Made by a program: the position numbers and the translations under genes. 64,000 nt of DNA from JANLUX01 sp031366005 (GTDB lineage Bacteria; Bacteroidota; Bacteroidia; AKYH767-A; OLB10), in assembly GCA_031366005.1 (NCBI GenBank), contig JANLZB010000038.1, positions 62,001 through 126,000 of the forward strand, read 5' to 3'. The notes under the pieces are model-generated. The model had not been told where the DNA came from. It worked only from the letters and a program-made list of their open reading frames with translations, and ran no database searches. This document shows positions 26,972 through 34,881 of this stretch, in pieces (position 1 is the stretch's first letter; each line of letters opens with the position of its first letter).

Positions 26972-26979
26972 CAAAGATA
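26972..26979 (-). promoter_or_regulatory. Bacteroidota -7 box TATCTTTG
   Basis: TATCTTTG reads on the minus strand 9 bases before the ATG at 26963. A TTTTG lies 22 bases further upstream (27006-27002), close to the expected -33 position. This suggests a nearly leaderless transcript. Confidence 0.5.
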
Positions 26980-27016
26980 TAACTCCGCGTAATTATGCCT
27001 TCAAAATCAAGCTTCT

Positions 27017-27169
27017 TTAATTTTTTGCTTTGTCAATATTCTGCCGCTCTTCTTTCCTTATTCCCTGCTTATTTTTGCTGCTATCCATATCATCTCTGAT
27101 TTCAGGACGTGGTTTGTGACTCATTCCCTGTTTACTTTGTTTATTGGAGGTGCTTCTTGATGTTTTCAT
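27017..27169 (-). CDS. Small hydrophilic protein (50 aa)
   Basis: An ATG at 27169 opens 50 codons starting MKTSRSTSNKQSKQGMSHKP and ending ERQNIDKAKN. It is almost entirely charged and polar, with a repeated K-QG(M/I) motif (SKQGMS, NKQGIRK), so it is probably disordered and may be a nucleic-acid-associated or stress protein. It lies directly downstream of another small charged ORF on the same strand. No homologue is recognised. Confidence 0.45.
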   Translation of the reverse strand: MKTSRSTSNKQSKQGMSHKPRPEIRDDMDSSKNKQGIRKEERQNIDKAKN

Positions 27170-27178
27170 TTCTTTAAA

Positions 27179-27325
27179 TTATTTTATAGATTTAAACTCT
27201 GTCCTCTGGAAAAATATGTTTTTTTCTTTCTTTTCAGTTTCTAAGATTTCTTCTGCTGTGGAATGTGATGCATCTTTGGTTTTATTATCAACCGGTGCAT
27301 TATTAACTTTTTCCTCGCGGATCAT
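27179..27325 (-). CDS. Small charged protein (48 aa), uncertain
   Basis: A 72-codon frame starts at 27397, but a start at 27325 (MIREEKVNNAPVDNKT) removes a strange hydrophobic-basic lead and gives 48 residues, mostly Lys/Glu (STAEEILETEKKEKN). The next small gene starts 9 bases after the stop, so the two may be cotranscribed. It could be non-coding; the evidence is only composition and position. Confidence 0.3.
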   Translation of the reverse strand: MIREEKVNNAPVDNKTKDASHSTAEEILETEKKEKNIFFQRTEFKSIK

Positions 27326-27448
27326 TAGTATTACCGGTTTCTTTTTTTTCTGTTTTATCGTATAAAGATTTATTTTGAAGAATAAAATACATGCCATTCA
27401 ATGTTTCAATAGCTGTAAAGAAGTATCACTATTCAAGGCATATTTTTT

Positions 27449-27901
27449 TTGTATGAAGAAGAAAACGGAATTATGAAATCAAGGAAAAATAAAAAAGAAG
27501 AAAATGAAACGCTGCCGGGTTATCCACACTATCCTGAATCAGAAGATATTTTAGCGAATGAAAATAGAGTGGATGCTGATGTTGAAAATTTATCCCGTTC
27601 GCATAAGCATGAAGTGAATGAAATAAAACTAAATCCAGGAGAAGATGTCAAAGTTGATTATTCACCTGAAATTGTGGAGGGAACTGAGGCTGATCTTACT
27701 CCCGATGATTTAAAAGTTTTAGGAACACTCGATGGTGATCAGGATGATGGCGAGGATGAAACATTAATTCCTAAAATTAAAATTGGTCCTGATCTTTTTG
27801 GTGATGATCTTGATGTGCCGGGCGCAGAGTTAGATGATGATGCAGAAGATATCGGCTCAGAAGATGAGGAAAATAATTATTACAGTCGCGGACAGGATTA
27901 A
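27449..27901 (+). CDS. Conserved acidic Bacteroidota protein (DLDVPG motif)
   Basis: This protein has up to 150 residues. An internal ATG at 27473 (MKSRKNKKEENE) is also possible. A basic head is followed by LPGYPHYPESEDI and, near the end, FGDDLDVPGAELDDDAEDIG, two motifs I recall from a family of short acidic proteins common in Bacteroidota. The middle is Asp/Glu-rich with no predicted fold. No function is known. It points towards a convergent T9SS gene, with a shared hairpin between. Confidence 0.7.
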   Translation: MYEEENGIMKSRKNKKEENETLPGYPHYPESEDILANENRVDADVENLSRSHKHEVNEIKLNPGEDVKVDYSPEIVEGTEADLTPDDLKVLGTLDGDQDDGEDETLIPKIKIGPDLFGDDLDVPGAELDDDAEDIGSEDEENNYYSRGQD

Positions 27902-27927
27902 TAGTTGAGCAACAGGAATAAAAAAAA

Positions 27928-27946
27928 CCTCTTGAATTTCAAGAGG
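27928..27946 (-). terminator. Terminator between convergent genes
   Basis: CCTCTTGAA (27928-27936) and TTCAAGAGG (27938-27946) form a perfect 9-bp stem with a one-base centre. On the minus strand it is followed by a T-run (A-run 27920-27927), so it best serves the T9SS gene ending at 27975. On the plus strand only a weak CTTT follows. Confidence 0.75.
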
Positions 27947-27974
27947 CTTTCCAACAACTACTGATTAACTCAAC

Positions 27975-29810
27975 TCATTTCAATATTGAAATTTTTCGAT
28001 AGGAAATATTATTATTTATATTCAAATGCAGCAGATATAATCCTGCCTGAAGTTTTGAAACATCAACCGTAATTTCTGAAGCACCATTCTGAATGGTTAC
28101 ATCCATCACATTTAAAATATATTTTCCTGTAATTGAATAAACATCCAACATCACATGACTGGCTGATTGTAAATTCAATTTAACTGTTCCTGTTTCTGTT
28201 AATGGATTCGGATAGATACTAAATGAATAATTGTTTTCATGCTCATTTACTCCAACCATTGACATACGATTTGAATACACGCTGTCACAATAAGTAAATG
28301 ACCCGGCAGGACCACCCGCAGTTACACATACATAATACCATCCGCTGTCAGCATACTGATGTACAGGATTTAACCCGCTGCCAAATGTGCCATCTCCAAA
28401 ATTCCAGATGTATTGTGTCAATGCACAATTGTTAAATACGCCAAAGTTGATTGTGCCGTTTCCAAATGTTGAGTCAGGATAAGAATAGAAAACAGGTACA
28501 CATGAATTAGCAGGATTACCAACTATGATTGAATCGCAATAAGAATCGCAAATAGCCCCATTATAGTAGAGTGACAAACAAACAAGATAAGTACCTGATG
28601 CAGCATATTGATGGAAGGGGCTGCTTTGAGTTGAACTGCTGCCATCACCGAAATACCAATATTGCCCAATGTAATTTCCTGAAGAAAGATTTGCGAATTG
28701 CACCCCATTTGAAGTATCAGGCGATGCTGTGAAATAAGCCTGGCAGCCGGTAGAATTTCCTATGGTTATATAAGCACAATAAGTACTGGTGCAGCCTGGT
28801 AAAAAAGAAGTGATCGTAAGGCATACATAATAAGTTCCGTTTTGCGTAAATGTGTGATTAGGATTTTGAGAGGCGCTAAAGGTACTGTCGCCAAAATCCC
28901 AGTAATACGAAGAACCGCCTGATGATAGATCTGTGAAGTTAACTATGCTTCCGTTTTGAGGATTATAATTGAAACTGAAATTTGCCTGGCACGAACCAGT
29001 GCTGGTGATACTGATGCTGTCACAATAAGTATCAGTACAAGTTAGCGCAGAATCAGTGACGGTTAAACATACCTGGTAATTTCCAGTCTGCACATAAATA
29101 TGAGTTGGATTTTGTGCGCTCGAATTAGTGCCATCACCAAATGTCCAGCTATAATTTAAACCGGATGTATTAGTGCTGAAAAAATAATAAGTGGATCCAT
29201 TGTTTTGATGGCTGAAATATGCATTGCATTGAGAGCCAATTCCCGAAACCGTTACCCAATCGCAATAGGAACAAGTTACCTGTTGATTTGAATCAAGTAA
29301 GTTTAAACAAACAGAATATGTTCCGGATTGTGCATACACATGCAATGGATTGGATGCAGAAGAATATGTGCCATCACCAAAACTCCATTGCATACTCGAA
29401 TATGTACCCGTTGAATAATTGGTGAATGAAACATCCATTGTTCCACTGATTTGAAATCCTGTGAAATAAGCGACACAGTTTCCACCTGCAGGATTCCCAA
29501 TAACCGTATCACATGATGTAGATTGGCAAGGACCGTTGAAAGCATAAATAGTAAGGCATACATAAAAAGGTCCGACAGCATTATACTGATGTGTAATACT
29601 GGTAGTTTGTGAAGCTGTCATCATTCCTGTTCCATCACCAAACGACCACTGGGCAGTATCATACGTCCCTATTGAAGTATTGGTAAAGGTTGCAAGTCCA
29701 TTACTGTCAATGGTCCAGTTAAATGATGCTGAGCATTGCGCGTTTACAAATTGTGATACTGATAACAGCAGCATCAACAGTAATAATTTTAAATAGGAGA
29801 ATTGTTTCAT
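27975..29810 (-). CDS. Secreted PKD-repeat protein with T9SS tail
   Basis: This 611-residue protein has a signal peptide MKQFSYLKLLLLMLLLSVSQ ending FVNAQC. Six PKD domains follow, each with a W-FGDG turn and a YxVCL strand: WSFGDGTGMM, WSFGDGTYSSAS, WTFGDGTNSSAQ, WDFGDSTFSAS, WYFGDGSSSTQ, WNFGDGTFGSG. Cys pairs recur in each unit (TYCDS). The tail is a type A sorting domain (IYPNPLTETGTVKL ... DVSKLQAGLYLLHL ... YRKISILK). PKD modules usually bind or space other domains, and no enzyme is present. It is cell-surface or secreted. Confidence 0.92.
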   Translation of the reverse strand: MKQFSYLKLLLLMLLLSVSQFVNAQCSASFNWTIDSNGLATFTNTSIGTYDTAQWSFGDGTGMMTASQTTSITHQYNAVGPFYVCLTIYAFNGPCQSTSCDTVIGNPAGGNCVAYFTGFQISGTMDVSFTNYSTGTYSSMQWSFGDGTYSSASNPLHVYAQSGTYSVCLNLLDSNQQVTCSYCDWVTVSGIGSQCNAYFSHQNNGSTYYFFSTNTSGLNYSWTFGDGTNSSAQNPTHIYVQTGNYQVCLTVTDSALTCTDTYCDSISITSTGSCQANFSFNYNPQNGSIVNFTDLSSGGSSYYWDFGDSTFSASQNPNHTFTQNGTYYVCLTITSFLPGCTSTYCAYITIGNSTGCQAYFTASPDTSNGVQFANLSSGNYIGQYWYFGDGSSSTQSSPFHQYAASGTYLVCLSLYYNGAICDSYCDSIIVGNPANSCVPVFYSYPDSTFGNGTINFGVFNNCALTQYIWNFGDGTFGSGLNPVHQYADSGWYYVCVTAGGPAGSFTYCDSVYSNRMSMVGVNEHENNYSFSIYPNPLTETGTVKLNLQSASHVMLDVYSITGKYILNVMDVTIQNGASEITVDVSKLQAGLYLLHLNINNNISYRKISILK

Positions 29811-29887
29811 AATATTTTTTTTGGTTTTATTAACGATACAAATGTATTCAGCTGTTAATCCTTTCTGAAACGAGTATTTCTGAATTC

Positions 29888-31366
29888 TTACGTGTTCAGT
29901 TTACGAAAACCAGCATTAATATTATTAATCCACTCTGCGTAACCAATGATTGCTGTTTCTTCCGTTTCCTTTTTATTTCTCTCCATAAAATGCGTTATTC
30001 TCATACGAAGATTTTTATTTTGTGAAGGCTGCGCTGAGTTGATTAAATCTTTCAGAATAAGCAATAAATCTTTCTCGTTCAGGTGTTCTTCTTTTGATAA
30101 TAAATCCTTATAATCTTTTTTTACCTGCGCCATTTTATACTCTAAAACATCAAGGCTCTGTAATTCATAGCGTATGATCAACTCAGAAACCGCAATTTTA
30201 AATTTCAATGAACGGTCAGCAGTTTTATAGCCATCTAATAAATACAATCTGGTGATGTGCTTAATTGCTTCTTTGTAGTTTTTTTTATCAAACCATTGCG
30301 TTGCCAGGTTGAGATAAACAAACAAATGATAAAACGAATTCGATTTTATTTTTTCATTGTCCTTTAAATCTTCAAGAATTTCAATCGCTTTGTCTTTATC
30401 AAGAATGGAATAATTAATCACCAGCGAATTATAATAAAAGAAAAAATATTTGTCATAAAGTATATGATGAAACTCTTCCATTGCAATGCGTAACCGTTCA
30501 GCATATTGTAATGATTGTCTGATCTTATTGTTTTTAAAAAGTGTGTTTACAATATAGGTAAGCATTTGCAGCTTGGTGTCATGATTATTTTTATTAAATA
30601 ATTTTTCTTTTTCAAACTCTTTGTAAATATTCAATAGATATTGTTCCAGTGGTTTGTAATCATGCCGTTGTAACAACACCTGGCTTACTGCCCGATAAAT
30701 TCTAAATCTAAGCGTAGGGCTTTTTTTCAAATCTCTGTCTAAAACAAAATCATCAGTTGTTTGTTTTAACAAATCCAGCAAGGGGTTTTTTTCAGGAGAA
30801 AAATTTTGAGTGGTCTTCAAACGATAAGTAACCACCGCCAGCAAATCATCAATAGCTCTTAATTCATGAATCTGTTGCTGATTCTTTTTTCTTTTCTCAA
30901 TATATCCTTCCGGATTGATGTGTAAAGTTTCCTGTGATAAACGAATGTATTCTCCGTAAATAATATCCAGCAACTCAAAGCTTTCCAATGATTTTGCTCC
31001 ACCTTCTGCTTTTTTTAAATAATATTCAGCCTCGTTCAGCTTGATGTTATCTGCAAAATATTTGTACAATGCCAGCATGTGACAGGTGTAAATAAAATCA
31101 TCGTCTTCAAAATGCTGAATAGAAATACTTTTATTCAAATCATTCAGCAACCGGTGCTTCAAGCGGTAAAATGCATTCTTGTCCTTTGAACCATATAGCT
31201 TATTAAAAATTTTTTCCTCATTGTGTGCTGCACCGTTTTTACGGATATAATCAAACAGTAAAATATCTTTCCGGTCATCGGGTGTCTTTGTTCTGCCTGC
31301 AAATAATTTAAAGAAACGAATTTGCTCTTTGTTCATGCCGGTAATTAATTGTTGTAAAATATTCAT
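29888..31366 (-). CDS. Helical-repeat (TPR-like) hypothetical protein
   Basis: The frame opens at 31468, but the ATG at 31366 (MNILQQLITGMNKEQIRFFK) is preferred because the lead from 31468 would overlap the divergent promoter at 31401-31430. This gives 492 residues. It is helical throughout with repeated YxLLxxAEYYLKKAE-like units (for example LNEAEYYLKKAEGGAK) as in TPR proteins. It has no signal peptide or catalytic motif. It looks like a paralogue of the partial protein at 1-847 (same opening layout, Tyr/Lys-rich). It is probably cytosolic, with function unknown. It is divergent from the T9SS protein gene on its right. Confidence 0.75.
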   Translation of the reverse strand: MNILQQLITGMNKEQIRFFKLFAGRTKTPDDRKDILLFDYIRKNGAAHNEEKIFNKLYGSKDKNAFYRLKHRLLNDLNKSISIQHFEDDDFIYTCHMLALYKYFADNIKLNEAEYYLKKAEGGAKSLESFELLDIIYGEYIRLSQETLHINPEGYIEKRKKNQQQIHELRAIDDLLAVVTYRLKTTQNFSPEKNPLLDLLKQTTDDFVLDRDLKKSPTLRFRIYRAVSQVLLQRHDYKPLEQYLLNIYKEFEKEKLFNKNNHDTKLQMLTYIVNTLFKNNKIRQSLQYAERLRIAMEEFHHILYDKYFFFYYNSLVINYSILDKDKAIEILEDLKDNEKIKSNSFYHLFVYLNLATQWFDKKNYKEAIKHITRLYLLDGYKTADRSLKFKIAVSELIIRYELQSLDVLEYKMAQVKKDYKDLLSKEEHLNEKDLLLILKDLINSAQPSQNKNLRMRITHFMERNKKETEETAIIGYAEWINNINAGFRKLNT

Positions 31367-31400
31367 GTTTGAGCGCGTAATATTTTCCAAAATTAAGCCT

Positions 31401-31430
31401 TGTGATCCGATTAACAATACATAGATTTGT
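31401..31430 (+). promoter_or_regulatory. Bacteroidota promoter of the T9SS protein at 31450
   Basis: TTG at 31401-31403 and TAGATTTG at 31423-31430 are separated by 19 bases, the ideal spacing for the Bacteroidota -33/-7 pair. The start codon at 31450 lies 19 bases after the -7 box. This also shows that the true start is not the upstream ATG at 31402. Confidence 0.65.
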
Positions 31431-31449
31431 TTCACACAATAAGAAAACA

Positions 31450-32136
31450 ATGAACAGGCTGTTGGCAATATTGAGTTTTGTATTCGTTATGATGGGCGGG
31501 TACAATCAAAAGGCACAGGCACAGGTGCACTTAACGATTGATTCGCTCATCAATTTTCCTGATACCGCTTTCATAGGTCAGGCTTATCCTATAGCTATAC
31601 GCATTAAGAACATTGGCAACCAACCTTACCAGGGACCATTACAAGTTGGCTTGATGCAGGATAGTGCTTTTACTTATCTCTATTACAATCAAAACCCTTC
31701 AATTGTTATTTTTCCTAACGATACATTAACCTTATATACTGCAAACGGAATGTTAGGTTTTGTATTCGATTCGGCTGTTTTTCGTCCGGGTAATAATGTG
31801 GTGGTGGTATGGCCTTATTCAACGCAGAGTTCAACTCAGGTTGACAGTATGACAACTCAAGTATTTGTGCAGTACACTACAGGAATTAAAAATAATCTGA
31901 CTGATGTTAAATTGCAGGTGTATCCTAATCCATTTAAAGACAAAATATCTTTTACAGGTAACATCAAATCAGATATTGAACGCGTAAGAATTATTTCACT
32001 GGAAGGGATTGTTATATATGATAAAAAGTTTTTAAATCCATCCCTCTTGTTAAATGGATTACAACCCGGCTGGTACATGGTTGATGTGGAAGTGAGAGAA
32101 GGAAAACACCTTTATTGTAAAATGATAAAAGAATAA
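31450..32136 (+). CDS. Secreted T9SS-sorted protein (228 aa)
   Basis: The start at 31450 (MNRLLAILSFVFVMMGG, cleavage near QKAQAQ) gives a clear signal peptide. The mature part begins VHLTIDSLINFPDTAFIG and has one Ig-like or CARDB-like segment (AYPIAIRIKNIGNQPYQGP). The C-terminus is a type A sorting domain: VYPNPFKDKISFTG, IISLEGIVIYDKKF, LQPGWYMVDVEVRE. It is short for this group, so little more than one domain is exported. It may serve as an adhesin or scaffold; function is unknown. Confidence 0.85.
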   Translation: MNRLLAILSFVFVMMGGYNQKAQAQVHLTIDSLINFPDTAFIGQAYPIAIRIKNIGNQPYQGPLQVGLMQDSAFTYLYYNQNPSIVIFPNDTLTLYTANGMLGFVFDSAVFRPGNNVVVVWPYSTQSSTQVDSMTTQVFVQYTTGIKNNLTDVKLQVYPNPFKDKISFTGNIKSDIERVRIISLEGIVIYDKKFLNPSLLLNGLQPGWYMVDVEVREGKHLYCKMIKE

Positions 32137-32418
32137 TACTTAATCAAATAATTCCTCGCAACCGGGCTGCAGGGTTGCGCATAATTTTTAGCCACTAATT
32201 TCAAGAATTAACACAAACCCATTTTATCTTATACAAATCAATTAGTGCCAATTTGTGTAATTTGTGGCAAGATATCTCGCAGCTTGGCTACGGGAGGTAT
32301 TCATTATTTTCTTTCCAATAACTCTTATTTGAAATTATCAGGAGTGTAGTTTACAGTCTAACTAAACACTATCAAATAAAATACAATGAATGCATTTGAT
32401 ATTTTTGCCACTCTGAAA
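32137..32418. repeat. Repeat-filled intergenic region upstream of metG
   Basis: The 382 bases between the T9SS gene and metG hold no gene. A CGCAACC/GGTTGCG hairpin (32157-32179, 9-base loop) may end the T9SS transcript. An imperfect long palindrome follows: GCCACTAATTTCAAGAATTA near 32190 pairs loosely with AATTTGTGTAATTTGTGGC near 32250, of the kind repeated in Bacteroidota intergenic DNA. The rest (32280-32418) shows nothing clear. Confidence 0.5.
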
Positions 32419-32419
32419 A

Positions 32420-32513
32420 AGTTTACGGTTTTCAGTTAACAATTTCTTGCGATAGTCATTCACACATTCGTTTAGTTACGTTAGAAGAAAAACCGTAAAC
32501 CGTAAATTGTAAA
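32420..32513. repeat. Inverted pair of heptad arrays before metG
   Basis: The left array is AGTTTAC, GGTTTTC, AGTTAAC (32420-32440) and the right array is CCGTAAA, CCGTAAA, TTGTAAA (32493-32513). The two are inverted relative to each other, so GTTTACGGTTTT (32421-32432) can pair with AAAACCGTAAAC (32489-32500). The right array ends 5 bases before the metG ATG. It may influence translation of metG. Confidence 0.6.
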
Positions 32514-32518
32514 ATTCT

Positions 32519-34768
32519 ATGCGTTATCTCGTTACAGCTGCGCTTCCTTATGCAAATGGTCCTCTTCACATTGGTCATATTGCAGGATGCTATTTGCCGG
32601 CTGATATTTATGTGCGTTACCTGCGACTGATCAATGAAGATGTAAAATTTATTTGTGGTTCAGATGAGCATGGTGTGCCGATCACAATCAAAGCGCGTAA
32701 TGAAGGCGTAACTCCTCAACAGGTTGTAGATAAATATCACAGCATAATGAAAAATTCTTTTGCGGAGTTTGGAATTTCATTTGATATTTATTCGCGAACA
32801 ACAAACAAAGTACATCACGAAACAGCGCAGGCATTTTTTAAAAAGCTGTATGATGATAAAGTTTTTACAGAAGAAATTACGGAGCAATATTATGATGAGG
32901 AAGTAAAACAATTTTTGGCAGATCGCTATATTGAAGGTACTTGTCCTCGTTGTGGTTTTGCACGTGCTTATGGTGATCAGTGCGAGAACTGCGGTTCATC
33001 ATTAAACCCCACTGATTTAATAAATCCTGTTTCAAAGCTGAGTGGTAAAGCGCCTGTGTTACGCAAAACAAAGAATTGGTTTTTGCCTTTAAACAAGTTT
33101 GAAAAGGATTTAAAAAAATGGATTGGCTCGCACCAGGAAGACTGGAAAGTAAATGTGTATGGTCAGTGTATGAGTTGGTTGAACACAGGATTGCAGCCGC
33201 GAGCAATGACGCGTGATCTTGATTGGGGTGTAAAAGTTCCGTTGCCTGATACAGAAGGAAAAGTATTAGACGTTTGGTTCGATGCACCGATTGGTTATAT
33301 CTCTGCAACAAAGGAGCTTTTTGAAAAGGAGGCAGGAGGCAGGAAGCAGGAGGCAGGGGAAAATAAGTTGGCAATTGGCAGTGGGCAGTTGGCAAAAGAA
33401 AAAAAAGAAGAAGAAAATAAAACAAGTGAACAATTATCCGAGACGACTCCCCTCTCCTTTGGAGAGGGGCAAGGGGGAGAGGTCTGGGAGCAATATTGGA
33501 AACAACAACCCAACCCAAAAGATAATCCAAAGCTCATTCATTTTATTGGAAAGGATAATATTGTTTTTCATTGTTTGATATTTCCTGCCATGTTGAATGC
33601 GCATGGTGATTATGTGTTGCCAACCAATGTTCCGGCTAATGAGTTTTTAAATCTGGAAGGAGATAAGATTTCCACTTCACGAAACTGGGCAGTGTGGCTG
33701 CACGAATATTTAATTGATTTCAAAGACAAGCAGGATGTGTTGCGTTATGTATTGTGTGCAACAGCACCCGAAACAAAAGATAATGATTTTACCTGGAGAG
33801 ATTTTCAGGCGCGCAACAACAATGAGTTGGTAGCAGTGTTTGGAAATTTTGTTAACCGCACGTTAGTACTCACACAAAAATATTTTGAAGGGAAAGTTCC
33901 TCCACATCACAAACTGACAGATGCTGATCAGGAATGTATTTCTGCAATACAGGCAGCAAAAAGAAACATCAGTGACAGCATTGAGAAATTCCGTTTCCGT
34001 GAAGCGTTGAATGAGCTGATGACATTAGCTCGTGTAGGAAATAAATATTTAGCCGACACGGAACCGTGGAAAGTTTATAAAACAGATCCGCAACGTGTGG
34101 AAACAATATTATATATCGCTTTAGAAATAACAGCGTATCTCGCTGCATTATGCGAACCGTTTCTGCCGCACACATCTGCAAGCTTATATACAATGCTCAA
34201 TCTTGAAAAATTAAACTGGGCAAAAGATTTAAAAGGACAAATATTAAAACCCGGACATGTAATGGGCGAAGTAAAATTATTGTTTGAAAAAATAGAAGAT
34301 GAAATGATAGAGAAACAGGTGGATAAATTACATGCTTCGAAAGAAGTGAATGCAATTCAGGAGGCAGGAAGCAGGAAGCAGGAAGCAGTGGGAAACAAAG
34401 TGGACAAAATCACGAAAGACGATTCCCTCTCCTTGGGAGAGGGTAAGGTCTCTTACGATGATTTCAGCAAGATGGATTTGCGTGTTGCAACAATAATTGC
34501 TGCAGAAAAAGTTGAGAAGGCAGATAAATTATTAAAGCTTACGCTTGATACAGGCATTGACCAACGCACAGTGGTAAGTGGAATTGCATTGCATTATAAG
34601 CCGGAAGAAATTATAGGACAACGCGTGACATTGCTTGCAAATCTTGCACCGCGTAAAATCCGTGGCATTGAATCAAAAGGAATGATTTTGATGGCAGAGA
34701 ATGAAAAAGGAGAATTGTGTTTCATTGCTCCTACAAAAGATTTTGCTAATGGGAGTGGTATCAGTTAA
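32519..34768 (+). CDS. metG: Methionine--tRNA ligase, with two repeat-derived in-frame insertions
   Basis: This 749-residue enzyme charges tRNA-Met and is cytosolic. The class I signature is PLHIGHIAG (15-23). A zinc knuckle is CPRCGFARAYGDQCENCGSS. The KMSKS-like loop is KISTS (383-387). A C-terminal EMAP/OB-fold tRNA-binding domain starts about 645 (FSKMDLRVATIIAAEKVEKA). Two stretches are not part of the normal enzyme: residues 271-321 after KELFEK, and 615-643 before the C-terminal domain. Both are made of repeat DNA. Without them the length is about 670, the usual size for Bacteroidota. No stop or frameshift is introduced, so the protein is probably functional. Confidence 0.95.
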   Translation: MRYLVTAALPYANGPLHIGHIAGCYLPADIYVRYLRLINEDVKFICGSDEHGVPITIKARNEGVTPQQVVDKYHSIMKNSFAEFGISFDIYSRTTNKVHHETAQAFFKKLYDDKVFTEEITEQYYDEEVKQFLADRYIEGTCPRCGFARAYGDQCENCGSSLNPTDLINPVSKLSGKAPVLRKTKNWFLPLNKFEKDLKKWIGSHQEDWKVNVYGQCMSWLNTGLQPRAMTRDLDWGVKVPLPDTEGKVLDVWFDAPIGYISATKELFEKEAGGRKQEAGENKLAIGSGQLAKEKKEEENKTSEQLSETTPLSFGEGQGGEVWEQYWKQQPNPKDNPKLIHFIGKDNIVFHCLIFPAMLNAHGDYVLPTNVPANEFLNLEGDKISTSRNWAVWLHEYLIDFKDKQDVLRYVLCATAPETKDNDFTWRDFQARNNNELVAVFGNFVNRTLVLTQKYFEGKVPPHHKLTDADQECISAIQAAKRNISDSIEKFRFREALNELMTLARVGNKYLADTEPWKVYKTDPQRVETILYIALEITAYLAALCEPFLPHTSASLYTMLNLEKLNWAKDLKGQILKPGHVMGEVKLLFEKIEDEMIEKQVDKLHASKEVNAIQEAGSRKQEAVGNKVDKITKDDSLSLGEGKVSYDDFSKMDLRVATIIAAEKVEKADKLLKLTLDTGIDQRTVVSGIALHYKPEEIIGQRVTLLANLAPRKIRGIESKGMILMAENEKGELCFIAPTKDFANGSGIS
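33327..33481. repeat. Composite repeat insertion 1 inside metG
   Basis: In order: four heptads AGGAGGC/AGGAAGC (33327-33354), four heptads TTGGCAA, TTGGCAG, TGGGCAG, TTGGCAA (33368-33395), an A-rich stretch, then a perfect 9-bp palindrome CCCCTCTCC-TTT-GGAGAGGGG (33449-33469). It adds about 51 residues in frame. Confidence 0.85.
34359..34453. repeat. Composite repeat insertion 2 inside metG
   Basis: Heptads AGGAGGC, AGGAAGC, AGGAAGC, AGGAAGC (34359-34386) are followed, after a short A/C-rich stretch, by the palindrome CCCTCTCC-TTG-GGAGAGGG (34425-34443). The order of parts is the same as in insertion 1, which lies about 0.9 kb upstream in the same gene. It adds about 29 residues between the catalytic core and the OB-fold domain. 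Confidence 0.85.
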
Positions 34769-34806
34769 GAGCGAATTAATTTTTTTCAAGCTCCTTCAAA
34801 TCCAAA

Positions 34807-34862
34807 TAAGTTGAATAGTTAATAGACAGAAATATTTTTTTGTCTATTAACTATTCAACTTA
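34807..34862. terminator. Long hairpin terminator between convergent genes
   Basis: TAAGTTGAATAGTTAATAGA (then CA) at 34807-34828 pairs perfectly over 22 bases with TGTCTATTAACTATTCAACTTA at 34841-34862, with a 12-base T-rich loop; TTTTTT follows on the plus strand (34865-34869). It serves metG and probably the T9SS gene on the other side. The stem is itself loosely period-7. Confidence 0.85.
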
Positions 34863-34881
34863 CTTTTTTGATTAACAAGTT

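Noticed and set aside
32877..33530. A 217-codon minus-strand frame opposite metG
   Set aside because: It crosses the heptad/palindrome insert and conserved metG codons; composition is Leu/Pro/His-rich and without motif. It is a shadow of the repeat.
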